From assembly GCA_019802505.1 (NCBI GenBank), contig JAFMOC010000199.1:620001-684000 (forward strand): a DNA stretch of 64,000 nucleotides, given 5' to 3'. The stretch comes from Corydoras sp. C115. Its lineage: Eukaryota; Chordata; Actinopteri; Siluriformes; Callichthyidae. The notes under the pieces are model-generated. The model did no database searches and had not been told where the DNA came from. It worked only from the letters and a program-made list of their open reading frames with translations. The stretch's first letter is position 1; each line of letters begins with the position of its first letter. Shown one piece after another: positions 1-10,757 of this stretch. A program made the position numbers and the translations under genes.

Positions 1-59
1 TTACTGTTATAAAAGATAGAAAACTAAATAGGTTTTAAAAAAGCATGGCAAGCAAATTG
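1..59. other. Left flank of the first gypsy insertion
   Basis: AT-rich sequence with no coding signal. Its last five bases, AATTG at 55-59, are repeated at 5489-5493 immediately after the element, giving a 5-bp target-site duplication. Confidence 0.8.
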
Positions 60-587
60 TGTCACGCTACTGGATGAAACGCAGGAAGCGTGAAGATTTT
101 AGCAAATATAATGAGTCTTTATTGCGTCGGCAATAATCAGTACAGTCAACAGCTTTGAATGAATAAACAGAGGTAAAGCGTGGGTAAACACGTCACTGGT
201 CGTCGGAATCCCCGGAAGACCAGATGATGAGACGGTACGGAATGCAGCGAGGTGAACAAGAGGGAAATGGAGTCCGTGATCCCTCACCTGCACACAGGTA
301 AACCATCCTAGAAAATACCCACGGGCAGATCCGGATAGTAGCAGCAAAAGGTGAATAAGTGGCGAGAACCAAACACACATAAACACCATAGCAAACCAAC
401 GTAAACAGAAAACTCTGCAAAGGTGGATCCGGGACGCCGGCGTAAATAGTGTGCCTGCTAATGAGAATCACCTGATCAGTACTCAGGAGAGGGAGAGCGC
501 TGATTGGTGGATGCTGCATCAGGTGTATCAGTAGATGTGTGTGTAGGTGAGGTAGGCGGAGCAGTGGAAGTGGGTGTGTGTGTGACA
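60..587 (-). repeat. 3' LTR of gypsy element 1
   Basis: A direct repeat of 4963-5488 with the same TG...CA ends. In element orientation this is the downstream LTR. The pol reading frame enters it from the right and stops at 476-478. Its TATA-like site differs from the other LTR at one base. Confidence 0.93.
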
Positions 588-2062
588 TTACCCCCTCCTG
601 AAAAAGGCAGCTCATCCCGAGGAGCCCCTTGCTGAGACCTGGGGTGTTTGCCTCGGCGGGGTGGACGACCTCTGGGGCGTGGGGCGGGGCGGTCAGGGTG
701 ATCCCGGTGAAAATCCCGAATGAGACTCTGGTCCAGGATGTCCTCAGCGGAAACCCAGCTTCTCTCCTCTGGACCAAAGCCCTCCCAATCGACAAGGTAC
801 TGCAGCCGACCTTTGTGACGACGGGAATCCAAAAGGGAGGCAACCGAGTAAATGTTGGAAACTTCACCCTTGGTTGTCTCCCCACCCGTCTCCCTCCAAT
901 TGTCATCAAGCGGCCCTGTAACGAAAGGCTTCAGAATAGAGACGTGGAATGTGGGATGGATCCGAAGATGGCTGGGTAACTGAAGGCATACCGCCACTTC
1001 GTTGATAACCGCCACAATCTTAAACGGCCCCAAAAACCGCGGCAGGAGTTTCCGTGTGCCCTGGCGACATCTGATGTCCCGGGTATTAAGCCAAACCATG
1101 TCGCCAACCCTAAATTGGGGAGTGGGACCTCGAGCGCGTTCAGCGAACCGCTTGTATCTGCGAATAACCACATAAATGCGCCGGTGGACCTGAGACCAAA
1201 CCTCCTCGCTGCGCCGAAACCAGGTGTCAACCGCCGGTGCATCGGTGTTTTCCCCATCCCAAGGTGCAAAGGGTGGTTGGTAACCCAATACACATTGGAA
1301 TGGGGTGATGCCGGTGGCCGAGTGACGCAGCGAGTTCTGGGCGATCTCTGCCCAGGAGAGGTAGCGAGACCAGTCAGAGGGGTTACGATGTGCGTAAATA
1401 CGAAGAAATTTATCTTGATGAGTGCGCTCGCAGGCCCCATTGGTTTGTGGGTGGAAACCGGAGGTCAAACTGATGGAAGAACACAACTTCTCACAAAAAG
1501 CCTTCCAGACAGCAGAAGTAAACTGGGGTCCTCTATCAGATAAAATCACCTCGGGGATGCCAAATGCGGTGAAAACCCTGGAGAACATTTCGGCCGTGTT
1601 AAATGCCGAGGGCAGACCCTTAAGAGGGAATAATTTGACTGCCCGAGAGAAGCGATCGAGGACCGAAAGGATGACGTTATAGCCATTGGAGGAGGGTAGG
1701 CCAGTAACAAAGTCCAGGGCGATGTGGGACCACGGCCTCTCCGGCACCGATAGGGGACAGAGCTTACCAGCCGGAAGCACCCGAGGGGTCTTACAGGCTG
1801 CGCAGGTGGAACAGGAACGTACAAAGGTTTGTACATCAGCCTGCAAGGACTCCCACCAATACTTCCGCTGGATAAGTTGGGTAATACGTAACACCCCAGG
1901 GTGACCGGTGCTTAGAGAGGAGTGAGCCCACGTAATGACCCTGGGCCTAAATGGTTGGGGAACGAAAGTAACCCCCGTCGGACATTCAGGTGGTGTGGTA
2001 AGGTTGCGCAGCGCCTCCTGTATCTGTGAATCCAGTTCCCACTGGATTCGCCCTAAGAACTT
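476..2062 (-). pseudogene. pol: Integrase plus chromodomain part of gypsy pol
   Basis: Open from a frame break near 2062 to a TGA at 476-478. The N-terminal zinc-binding motif is visible: His codons at 1922-1924 and 1901-1903, then a CSTCAAC pair. The catalytic core has D in LDFVTG, D in SDRGPQF and E in ACERTHQ, with exactly 35 residues between the second D and the E (DD35E). A GPF-type motif (RFLGPFKI) follows. The chromodomain runs from about YSVASLLDSRR to the DWEGFGPEERSWV core; in chromoviruses this domain directs insertion through histone contacts (family knowledge). The reading frame continues through the polypurine tract and 112 bases into the 3' LTR. It is out of frame with RNase H upstream. 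Confidence 0.9.
588..599 (-). promoter_or_regulatory. Polypurine tract of gypsy element 1
   Basis: On the minus strand this reads AGGAGGGGGTAA immediately before the 3' LTR, the expected position for the plus-strand DNA primer. Confidence 0.8.
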
Positions 2063-2400
2063 GTGTGAGGGGATAATGGGACTCCCCGTTCAGGATCGGA
2101 CTCCGATGGGCCATGGATGCGTGAAAGTGCGTCCGCCCTACTATTCTGGGCACCAGGACGAAACGAAATCTGGAGATTGAATTGATTGAAAAATAAAGCC
2201 CATCGGGCCTGGCGAGCATTAAGGCGCCGTGCACCCTTAACATATTCTAAATTTTTATGATCAGTAAATATCAGTACCGGATAAGAGGAACCTATAAGCC
2301 AATGACACCATTCCTCCAAGGTTAATTTGATGGCCAACAGCTCTCGATCCCCGATCCCATAGTTACATTCGGCAGGTATGGGAAAAGTACGCGATGGGAA
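2053..2400 (-). pseudogene. pol: RNase H segment of gypsy pol, out of frame with its neighbours
   Basis: The frame contains GDRELLAIKLTLEEW, FTDHKNLEY and RADALSR, the recognisable RNase H core and C-terminal tether of Ty3/gypsy pol. It is shifted relative to reverse transcriptase (break near 2375-2395) and relative to integrase (break near 2060). The two breaks look like small indels rather than programmed frameshifts, because coding is continuous on each side with no overlapping domains. A sequencing error at either site is possible. Confidence 0.85.
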
Positions 2401-4927
2401 CCGCATTGGCTAATCCACCAGTCGTCTGAGAAAGAACGGCGCCGGTACCACTGCAGGAGGCGTCCACTTCCACGATGAACTGTCGTTCGGGGTCAGGATG
2501 AGCCAGAACAGGCTTAGAAGTAAAGCGCTGTTTAAGGGTGTTAAAGGCCCGATCCGCCTCCGAACTCCAGCGTAACGAGGAAGGGTTGCCCCTGAGACTA
2601 GAGGTGAGTGGGAGTGCAATTTGGCTGAATTTTTTTATAAATCGCCGATAGAAATTAGCGAAACCTAAGAAACGTTGTAGGTCACGGGGTGTGGCCGGCG
2701 TCGGCCAGTCTAGAACCGCCTTGACCTTGTTTGGGTCCATTTCAATCCCCTTATGGGAGATAATGAACCCCAAGAACGAGATAGACTCCTGGTGGAATGC
2801 GCACTTCTCCCCTTTAACATAGAGACCATTTGCGAGAAGTTGGGCAAGAACCCGACGAACCAACGCGACATGGGAGGCCAAATCACCCGAGAAAATCAAG
2901 ACATCGTCCAGGTAAACGATAACTCCTTGATGTAAAAATTCTCTAAGCACGTCATTAATAAATGCTTGAAAAACCGCGGGGGCATTCGTGAGGCCGAAGG
3001 GCATCACGCAGTACTCGTAATGCCCTGAGGTGGTGATAAAGGCGGTCTTCCACTCATCTCCCTTCCGAATCCTTACCAAATTATACGCGTTTTTGAGGTC
3101 AAGTTTAGAAAACACGCGCGCCCCATGAAGCTGCTCTAAATTAGACGGTACCAAAGGGAACGGATAAGGATACCGTTTAGTAGCTTTATTGAGCTCGTGA
3201 AAATCTATGCAAGGCCGTAACTCACCCCCTTGCTTAGGGACGAAGAAAAAACCGAATGCGGCTGGGGATTTAGAAGGTCGAATAAACCCATTGCGAAGTG
3301 CTTCAGCAATATATTCCTTCATCGCGCGTGTTTCAGCAGCACATAAAGGGTAGGGGCGCGCGTGAGGTAATTTGGCCCCGGGTAACAGATCTATGGAGCA
3401 GTCATAGTGCCGATGAGGAGGTAGCGTGCACGCATGATGTTCACTAAAGACCTCTGCGAGGTCTGCGTACTCCGTTGGTACCTGAGCAGGAAGCTGGGGC
3501 TCCGGAGACACCTGCGTAGATGAAAAAGAAAGGCGGGGGGGAGGTTGAGAGCACTCACTACGGCAGTGGGATGACCATGACCGGATCCGCAAAAGGCCCC
3601 AAGAGATCGTAGGATCATGACGCCGCAGCCAAGGCAAACCTAAAACAATAGGTACTAAAGGGGAAGAAATAATAAAAAAATTTATTTTCTCAAAATGATT
3701 TTTCCCAATGCCTAACCAGAGAATAGGTGTAGTGCTCTTGACTGCCCCCGATGGGAGGGGATTACCATCGACAGCTCGAACAGAAATTTGGGTCTCTAAG
3801 GACTCCTCAGGAATCTCCCACAAGCGGCAAAACTCACGGTCGATGAAGTTGCCATCGGCTCCCGAGTCCACCAGTGCAGTAGAAGATACAGATTCACCTT
3901 TAATGTACAACAAAACGTTAATTCGCAATGAACGATTAATAGCGACCCCCGAGTCTCTCACCGAAACTTTCGGCGCGGCATGCGATGGCGAGGTATGAGA
4001 CGACCGTGGATGCGCACGGCGAACCGGTCTCACATTGCAACGTTGGAGATCGTGTTCAGAACTCCCGCAGTAAGCGCAGAGACCCTGTTGGGCACGCCTC
4101 TGTCGCTCTTGTGACGAGAGCCGCGAACGTCCGATTTGCATGGGCTCCGGAACAGCCTCTATATCGGAGGACACAGGAGCGATCGGAGGAAGTCTGGGTC
4201 CTGAAGATGTTGGCACCGTGGCGAGGTGTTGCTCCATAAGAACAGCAAGCCGAATGAGTTCGTCCAACGAGGCGCCGAAATCCCGGCACGCTAACTCACG
4301 CTGGATCTCGCGACGTAATCCTTCCCGGAACATGACAGTGAGCACTGAGCCGCTCCAGCCTGTTCGGGTTGCCAGAATACGAAAATCCAACGCGTATGCA
4401 GACACTGACCTGGATCCCTGTCGAAGCCGATAAAGTCGTGTTCCCACGGCCTCCCCCTCCAGGGGATGGGCAAAGGTAGCCCGGAAAGCCTCATGGAATG
4501 CTGCATAAGATCGGCATTCAGGACCCTGCACCTCCCATAGGGCAGTTGCCCACTTGCTCGCTCTGTCCGTCAACCGAGAGATGACCAGCGAGATTTTATC
4601 GACCTCACTGAGTCTCGGATAGCTGCGAAAAAACAATGAGCATTGCATCAAGAACGAACGGCATTTTTCGGGAGTCCCATCAAACCGTTCTGGTTCTGAG
4701 AGGCAGAAGCGGGCAGCGGTGGACGTGGGAGGCGTGTCGGTGTCAGGTGGACATGGAGGTGGCTGTGGTGTGGAGACCGATGCTCTGGATCCAGAACCCT
4801 CTCGTTCCAACTCGGTACGTCGCTCCATAAGAGACTGTACAGCCCGAGAAACTTCGCTGAGTCCGTTCTGAAGTTCAATCTGCGCACGTGCTTGCGCATG
4901 CAGGGCATCACCGATCTGATCCATCAC
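2363..4927 (-). pseudogene. gag-pol: Gag-protease-reverse transcriptase fusion of gypsy element 1
   Basis: An 854-residue frame starting at the ATG ending at 4927, shortly inside the 5' LTR. Gag spans roughly residues 1-300, with a CCHC zinc knuckle (C-X2-C-X4-H-X4-C) at 284-297. The aspartic protease motif DSGA is at 354-357. Reverse transcriptase spans about 500-850, with SKLDLKNAY at 607-615, a VMPFGLTNAP motif and the catalytic YLDD at 672-675. Gag and pol sit in one frame with no stop between them, as in some sushi-type elements. The frame ends early at the RT/RNase H boundary in a frameshift tail, so the intact ancestor would have continued into RNase H. Confidence 0.92.
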
Positions 4928-4951
4928 AGTTCCTCCTTCCTTCTTTGTGTG

Positions 4952-4961
4952 GCAGAGTTTT
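4952..4961 (-). promoter_or_regulatory. Primer-binding site of gypsy element 1, self-priming type
   Basis: One base inside the 5' LTR the minus strand reads AAAACTCTGC. There is no TGG start expected for a tRNA 3' end. It is the exact 10-base complement of GCAGAGTTTT inside the LTR (5319 to 5310), the predicted RNA 5' end. Confidence 0.65.
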
Positions 4962-4962
4962 A

Positions 4963-5488
4963 TGTCACGCTACTGGATGAAACGCAGGAAGCGTGAAGAT
5001 TTTAGCAAATATAATGAGTCTTTATTGCGTCGGCAATAATCAGTACAGTCAACAGCTTTGAATGAATAAACAGGTAAAGCGTGGGTAAACACGTCACTGG
5101 TCGTCGGAATCCCCGGAAGACCAGATGATGAGACGGTACGGAATGCAGCGAGGTGAACAAGAGGGAAATGGAGTCCGTGATCCCTCACCTGCACACAGGT
5201 AAACCGTCCTAGAAAATACCCACGGGCAGATCCGGATAGTAGCAGCAAAAGGTGAATAAGTGGCGAGAACCAAACACACATAAACACCATAGCAAACCAA
5301 CGTAAACAGAAAACTCTGCAAAGGTGGATCCGGGATGCCGGCTTAAATAGTGTGCCTGCTAATGAGAATCACCTGATCAGTACTCAGGAGAGGGAGAGCG
5401 CTGATTGGTGGATGCTGCATCAGGTGTATCAGTGGATGTGTGTGTAGGTGAGGTAGGCGGAGCAGTGGAAGTGGGTGTGTGTGTGACA
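4963..5488 (-). repeat. 5' LTR of gypsy element 1
   Basis: A direct repeat of 60-587, starting TGTCAC and ending GTGACA. In element orientation it is the upstream, promoter-bearing copy. The duplicated AATTG follows at 5489-5493. Confidence 0.95.
5310..5349 (-). promoter_or_regulatory. LTR core promoter and self-primer segment
   Basis: The minus strand has TATTTAA starting at 5349, and 30 nt downstream GCAGAGTTTT starting at 5319. The spacing fits transcription starting at that G, which would place the primer complement at the extreme RNA 5' end. The equivalent self-primer in the other LTR is at 409-418. Confidence 0.6.
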
Positions 5489-5493
5489 AATTG

Positions 5494-6593
5494 TTTCCCA
5501 ATGTGAACTTAGTAAGAAGCTTGATAAAATAGAAGGGAAAAATTGGGAAGATATAGCATGAAATAAGTGTATGTAATTTAACCAATAGATCGGACATCAA
5601 CACTTGTAAAAATGGCATGAATTTGCTAGTAAAGCTAAAAAGACAGAAGCACAGCTTGACAGCAATGACAGGTGAAGGTCACTCTTCTGAAAAAGTTCTT
5701 ATGTGTGTCTCTTCAATCACAATCTGGTTCAGAGAAGCCACAACACAAGACAGAAACTGACCGCAGAGAACAATCAGGGAAGCAAACAAATTTCAGCATC
5801 ATTGGATGTGAAGTTAAATTTTCTGCCTAGTTCTTTAGAATTTTGCTGGCCCAGGAGCATTAAATAAGTGTAGATCAACATGTCACATTCAAACTACATC
5901 AGTAATTGACTGGTGTCGCTCGCTGAAGTCCCGCTCCCGTCAGGTCCATATAATCTCTCTCCCCAACGGCATATGATGTTCCAGTTTATAAAGCTGCACA
6001 TGCCATCAGAACGAGTTGGATCAGGTGCGCTAATCAATCTCAGCCTCTCCTCTCCTCCCCCCAGCTCCACCATATTGCCCCACAAGCATACTCTAAATGC
6101 TCTCACATCCAGACATGTTTGGGGGAGGGGTGGGTGTGAGGCACATTTGCACAAGCTGCAGTGGAGAGAGGGAGATCCAGTGTGGATCCAGAAGTGTCTC
6201 TGATCCATTCTGCTCACGAGCTCCTGATATCATCTCTCTAGCGGTGGGCCACATGCGTGCCATCCCAGTGGCCATCCAAAAGCAGCGGGTTTCATTCAGT
6301 AAGCCTTCTGTGCTTCCCTGTTTCCCACGATGGAACCTCTGCTTGACCCTCCCAATCTACTTCAATCTACTTTTTTGCCAAAAGCCTGTGTTGGAGTGTG
6401 CACCCTGCTGGAGAACATGCCCATGCAGCTCGCAGGTGATGTTCTCTGCCATATGCATCCTCAGTTTTGGCACCAAAATGTAACAACGGGTGGGCATAAT
6501 TGAAGACTAGAGACATAATTTAAATATGAATGTCTTTTTGTTTGAGGTAACACTTCACATTTTCAGCATCCAGATCATTGGGAGTCGCTGAAA
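5494..6593. other. Unassigned flank upstream of bace2
   Basis: I recognise no gene here. A somewhat less AT-rich stretch lies at 5900-6480, with short open frames that resemble no family. At 6463-6486 a near-palindrome (TTTTGGCACCAAAA) next to TGTAACA looks on the minus strand like the junction of an LTR end and primer site, possibly an old LTR-element remnant. Confidence 0.4.
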
Positions 6594-6924
6594 TGGCATG
6601 GTGGCTTGGTGGTTAGCACGTTCGCCTCTCAGCACTAGGGGTTCCCGGTTTGAATCCCAATCTGGGTTTCCATGTTCTCCCCGTGTCTGCGTGGGTTTCC
6701 TCCGGGTTCTCCAGTTTCCTCCCACAGTACAAAAACATGGATCAAGGTCAATTGAATTGCCCCATATAGAGTGTGTTTGTGTGAGTGAGTGAGCCCAGTG
6801 ATAGATTGGCGCCCTGTCCTGGGTATATCTGCCCAGCGCCCGAAACTTTCTCCCCTAGATGGGGAACCTCACCGTGACCCTAGTAGAGGATAAAGTGGAA
6901 GATTATGAATGGATGGATGGATAG
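6594..6924 (+). mobile_element. tRNA-headed SINE, family A, near full length
   Basis: The head reads GGTGGCTTGGTGGTTAGCA (A-box-like), followed by GGTTTGAATCC (B box). The body carries the fish motif TTTCCTCCGGGTTCTCC and a GATAAAGTGGAAGAT end, with a GGAT-repeat tail. Same family as the copies at 7281, 27438, 32129, 32712, 36502, 43068, 46034, 47638, 56831 and 62598. I could not see a clear target duplication. Confidence 0.85.
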
Positions 6925-7280
6925 TTGCATAGTTTAGTCAAATCTTTTAAGGATTTCACTGCAACTGAAAAAGGTCACAGCACCTCAAAAACATGACACT
7001 ACTAATATATGGTTAAAATGACTGCTTGCAGGGTTTATATTGACTAAATTTTCCATATATGATGAAAACAGCATTTTGTTGTATTTTTGTGACTGGAAAA
7101 CTCAAAATGTGCACTTAAACTTAAATACATTGGGCTTTGTCAATTACAACTGCTTGATCTAACACCTGATAAGGAGGCAGACCACTCTAACACACTGATG
7201 ATTTATCATATTAAAATAATAATGCTTAGTACTGATGTTGTTTCTGTAATAATAATTAAAAAATAATAATTTATTATTAC

Positions 7281-7398
7281 TGGGGCAGCACGGTGGCTTA
7301 GTGGTTAGCATTCTCCCCTGGATGGGCATGGGGGAACCCCCCCCCCACACACACACACCCTAGTAGAGCATAAAGCAAAAGATAATGGATGGATATAT
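7281..7398 (+). mobile_element. SINE family A, internally deleted copy
   Basis: The head GCACGGTGGCTTAGTGG joins directly to the 3' part (TTCTCCCCTGGATGGGC), skipping the B box and middle. It ends in the same GGAT tail. Confidence 0.75.
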
Positions 7399-7730
7399 GA
7401 AATATGTATTCAAAGTTTTTATACAATGTAGTGTCAAAGATGAATTCACAGAACTGAAAGTATGAAGTGCAATGACAAATTAATTCATAAATGACCAAAT
7501 TAGGTACTTAGATAAAAACACTGCATTATGTATTTAAACTGTAAATCTGACAGAAATTTCAGTATTTAATAAAATATTTCAAATTGTTTTCAGGTCGAAA
7601 AACATTTTGTACAGCCGTGTTTTTCATTTAAGGATAATTAAATATTGTTTTAGAATTGCATTATTTTGTAAGTGTAGGTTAATGTTTGTCTAAATACGTA
7701 ATTTACTTTATTGGTGTATTTCTATTACTT
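7399..7730. other. AT-rich spacer upstream of bace2
   Basis: Low-complexity AT-rich sequence. I see no coding or repeat signal in it. Confidence 0.5.
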
Positions 7731-8041
7731 ACTTCATGAAAGCGTTAAGTGAGTTAGTACAACTAGGTAAACAAACGTTAACGCACCTGTTGGTGATTAG
7801 GTTTGAACCTCTGAACAAACAAGCGGTGGGATGTTTGCTTGAGCGTCACATCCGTCTAATGCAAACGAGCACGCAGCCGACTCGGAGTTTGCTTATAACT
7901 CGTGCAGTTCCGCACAGAACTTTTTTCCCCGGTATACTATCGTCTGACAGTGAATAGGTTGCGGTAGTGTAAAACGCTCGATTCCGACAAGGGATAAGTT
8001 TTCACTTAGTGATCCGACCGACGTCGTATTGCTGCTTTAGA
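7731..8041 (+). promoter_or_regulatory. bace2: Putative bace2 promoter and 5' UTR
   Basis: This segment is less AT-rich and richer in CpG than its surroundings and lies directly before the bace2 start codon. A weak TATA-like TTATAA occurs near 7890. The start site cannot be fixed from the sequence. The start codon context (AGAATGG, purine at -3 and G at +4) is strong. Confidence 0.4.
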
Positions 8042-8329
8042 ATGGGGATTTGGGTTTCTCATCAGTGTCTGGTTCTGCTGTGTCTCTGCATCTGGAGGTC
8101 ACGCTCACTGTACAGGATTCCACTGAAAAGCTTTTCTACAGAGGTGGATCAGTCGCTGCTGATGGATCTCAAAGTTTTAAAACCGAACGACAGTGTTTCT
8201 GGAATGAGGCTTTCCCTCGCCACTGATCTCAAAGAAACCATCAACTTTATAAATATGGTAGATAATTTACAGGGGGATGCTGGAAGAGGTTATTATATTG
8301 AGTTGGCTATTGGGACACCAGGTCAGATG
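8042..8329 (+). CDS. bace2: bace2 exon 1: signal peptide, propeptide and start of the protease domain
   Basis: Encodes residues 1-96 of beta-secretase 2, a type I membrane aspartic protease of the BACE subfamily. The ATG at 8042 has a strong Kozak context. A hydrophobic signal core (CLVLLCLCIW) lies at about residues 9-18 and is followed by a propeptide. Identity rests on MVDNLQGDAGRGYY and IGTP near the exon end, the conserved entry into the BACE protease fold, plus the downstream exons. The donor GTAAGT follows at 8330 in phase 0. Human BACE2 is about 518 residues, so this is the N-terminal fifth. An upstream in-frame GTG at 8009 is not needed as a start. BACE1 was considered, but the sequence of exons 5-7 favours BACE2. 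Confidence 0.93.
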
Positions 8330-9558
8330 GTAAGTTTTGTTTCACGTTACAGTATAACTGAATCGAAGTATGATTTTTTTTAACTCAAACTTGGTTAAAA
8401 GTGAATGAAGTCAAGCGGTTAGGAAATTCGCCGTTCATCTTTGTTGACATTTATTACTTGTTATGAAACCGGGTTACTATTACCTCATTGTAGTTAACAA
8501 TCCACTGTACTTACTTTTTTTGCAGTCAGGTGCAAAAAACACATGGATCGCTACAATGACATTGCTGTCATTTTTGCCAGAGGTATTATTAGATAATACT
8601 GCATTTAATTACTTCATACCAAATACTATGTTTATTATAGTAAAAGAATGGTGAAAGTAAACAGTTTTATTTTTAGTTTATTTTTTGGGAGAATGATTAC
8701 CACCTTACATTACATTTAAACCTTTTTATTAATGGTCAATGTGTGTTTTATTTAAATGCACATTACAAAAGGTCAAGTTTACTTGTCATACTTTTTTCAA
8801 GTTTGAGACCTAATGCTATTACGTGTTTACTACAACTAGATACAATATTGGTAAGTTTGAATCTTTTTAGCAGCACCATGTCTATAATTGGGGCTGATCA
8901 TGTGTAATTTAATTCTGAGGGTGGCATGTGATACAAGTCACTTGGCAAAATACCTTCAGGCAATACAAGAGAGACCAAGACAACCATTTAAACTTCTTCT
9001 GTTCACATGACTTCACATGATTGCTGGGGCTTAGCTGTGAACTGGCCAAGCAGGCAGCTGACCAAGATTAGAGCAATGGGAGCAAATGTAATGTTTCTTT
9101 ATTATTTTATTCACATGTTGACATGCTGCTCCAGCTGAATCGCATATAAAGTAGACTTACCTATTAATTTTCTGTTAGATAACCTTGTTCTATTCAGTAT
9201 GTACCTTGTTTATTTTCAGTTTAGCTTATTTAGATAAGTAAATGTATGTATCCTGTCTTTTTGGATTCAGATTTTTCCTGGGGCAAAACAGTCAAAACCA
9301 TACTGAATTGCAATATGGCTGAACATGTCAGAGTATACCTTTTGATTCATTACTAATAGACCCATTTTTTTAGTGTTTTTAGTAGAAAATTACTTGCATT
9401 CACTCTACTACGTTAATCTATTATTAGTTGGGCACAGTTATAATCAATATATATGTAAGGTAAGTGTACCATTACGCCCAATAAAATTTAATTTTCTTTA
9501 AGTTTTCCCTAAATTTCACATATTATGTAAGTAACATTTGTTAAAGGGCATGATTTAC
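8330..9558. other. bace2 intron 1, first segment
   Basis: AT-rich intronic sequence beginning with the donor GTAAGT. I recognise no repeat or gene in it. Intron 1 as a whole runs from 8330 to 35656. Confidence 0.6.
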
Positions 9559-9728
9559 CTCTTATTTAAATATTTATTAATTAACTAATGTAATTATTAA
9601 TTAAGATATTTTGGAGAAAAAGTTAAAAGTCTGGAATTCCTCCTCCTCCTTATTTAAATATTTATTAAGTAATGTAATTTTTAATTAAGATATTTTGATG
9701 AAAAAGTTAAAAGTCTGGAATTCCTCCT
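9559..9728. repeat. Imperfect tandem duplication of about 85 bp
   Basis: The stretch from CTTATTTAAATATTTATTAA to AAAGTCTGGAATTCCTCC (9559-9648) is repeated at 9649-9728 with a few small deletions and substitutions. Confidence 0.85.
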
Positions 9729-9905
9729 TAAGGAGGATGAGTCTTGGTCCTCCCAAGGTTTCTTCCTTAAACTAAAAAGGGAGTTTTTTCTTGCCACTGT
9801 CGCTTCGGCTTGCTCTTTGGGGGTTTAAAGGCTTTTCATTCTGTAAAGCTGCTTTGTGACAATGTACTGTTGTAAAAAGCGCTCTACAAATAAATAACTT
9901 GAACT
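9729..9905 (+). mobile_element. 3' tail of an L2-type fish LINE
   Basis: Contains GGACTCC-type leader sequence, then GCCACTGTCGCTTCGGCTTG, TTTGGGGGTTTAAAGGC and GCTGCTTTGTGACAATG. The inverse complement recurs at 14270-14430 and a shorter copy at 59430-59530, so this is a dispersed LINE end. Confidence 0.75.
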
Positions 9906-10333
9906 TGGAATTGGCCTGATTGGTAACATGGTACCATTTAAGCCCATGTGTGTTCCAAATAAGCTATAAGAACTATAATTTAAAAAATCTACATTTTTTA
10001 AATGTAAACAAAATAAATAATTTGTATGTACATAAACATAATACACCATACATTATATAAAAAAAGATTTGTTTTATAGCTTGTGTTTTAAAGAATACAG
10101 GCTCATTAAAGAAATTTATATTAATTTACATTAATAACAGCTATATTTTGGGCAGTAGGTTTATCAGTAGCTGCATCGTCGAACACACAGCTGAAGGAAA
10201 CTGAAATATCAGGTGATGTAGTTTCTGTAAAGCTTCTTCCCAGCAGATACAAACAGATCTTGTGGCATCTGAGACCTGGTCCCAAAATAACATGTGTTGG
10301 GGATGGGTGGGGGGACTTACATAGTTCTGCATA

Positions 10334-10520
10334 ATTAAATTTACATTACATTTGGTAATTTAGTAGACACTTTTATCCAAAGCAACTCACAAGTGTCAGA
10401 AACACAGAACACAACAATGACAGTTAAGTGACGTTGGTAACTTCAGTGAACAGGGGATTTGAACCCTCACTCTTTGGATTTAATCGTCCAACATCCTAAC
10501 CACTGAGCCACCATACCCCT
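10334..10520 (-). mobile_element. tRNA-headed SINE, family B
   Basis: On the minus strand the head reads GGTGGCTCAGTGGTTAGGA followed by GGTTCAAATCC (A and B box-like). The 3' part is TTGCTTTGGATAAAAGTGTC, the dispersed fish tail also seen at 25950, 28563, 34455 and 34975. Confidence 0.75.
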
Positions 10521-10689
10521 ATGTACATCTATAATAACTATCTGGATTCAACAGATCTGCTGTCTCTACCATGAATGTTTTTTTTAAAAAAACCTCTCCT
10601 TCATTAAAACGATTAACAGGCTTTGCTGATTCAATGCCATTAAAAATATTAGCTTGGTAGTTAACCGTAGTTCAGTATTCTCTATTTGG

Positions 10690-10757
10690 CGAGCTGGAAT
10701 AGAAAGCCTAATGGGCTGCCTCTGGCTCGCGGGCCATAGTTTGCCCACCTCGGTCTA
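10690..10757. repeat. End fragment of a hAT-like element
   Basis: CTGGCTCGCGGGCCATAG then TTTGCCCACC matches the right end of the 37345-38079 element. Only the end is present. Confidence 0.5.

Larger units (their letters stand above)
60..5488 (-). mobile_element. Ty3/gypsy chromovirus-type LTR retrotransposon, nearly complete
   Basis: The element is bounded by two LTRs of 528 and 526 bp that begin TGTCAC and end GTGACA, and it is flanked by the duplication AATTG (55-59 and 5489-5493). On the minus strand the order is 5' LTR, gag with zinc knuckle, aspartic protease, reverse transcriptase, RNase H, integrase, chromodomain, polypurine tract, 3' LTR. The integrase-plus-chromodomain order identifies the chromovirus branch of Ty3/gypsy (established knowledge), and the primer site suggests the Tf1/sushi lineage. 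By eye the two LTRs differ by about four substitutions and one 2-bp indel, so the insertion looks recent. Two frame breaks in pol (near 2380 and near 2060) make this copy unlikely to encode a full polyprotein. Confidence 0.95.

Noticed and set aside
193..909. 238-residue minus-strand frame overlapping gypsy LTR and pol
   Set aside because: It is in another frame from the integrase gene and crosses the LTR; composition follows the overlapping real frame.
6097..6483. 128-residue Cys-rich plus-strand frame upstream of bace2
   Set aside because: No family resemblance; a shadow frame on the other strand is equally long.
6594..6670. tRNA gene
   Set aside because: A and B box-like motifs belong to the head of a SINE that recurs many times; no cloverleaf-forming gene.
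8009..8041. Upstream in-frame extension of bace2 from GTG 8009
   Set aside because: A non-AUG start is unnecessary; the ATG at 8042 has a strong context and gives a normal signal peptide.
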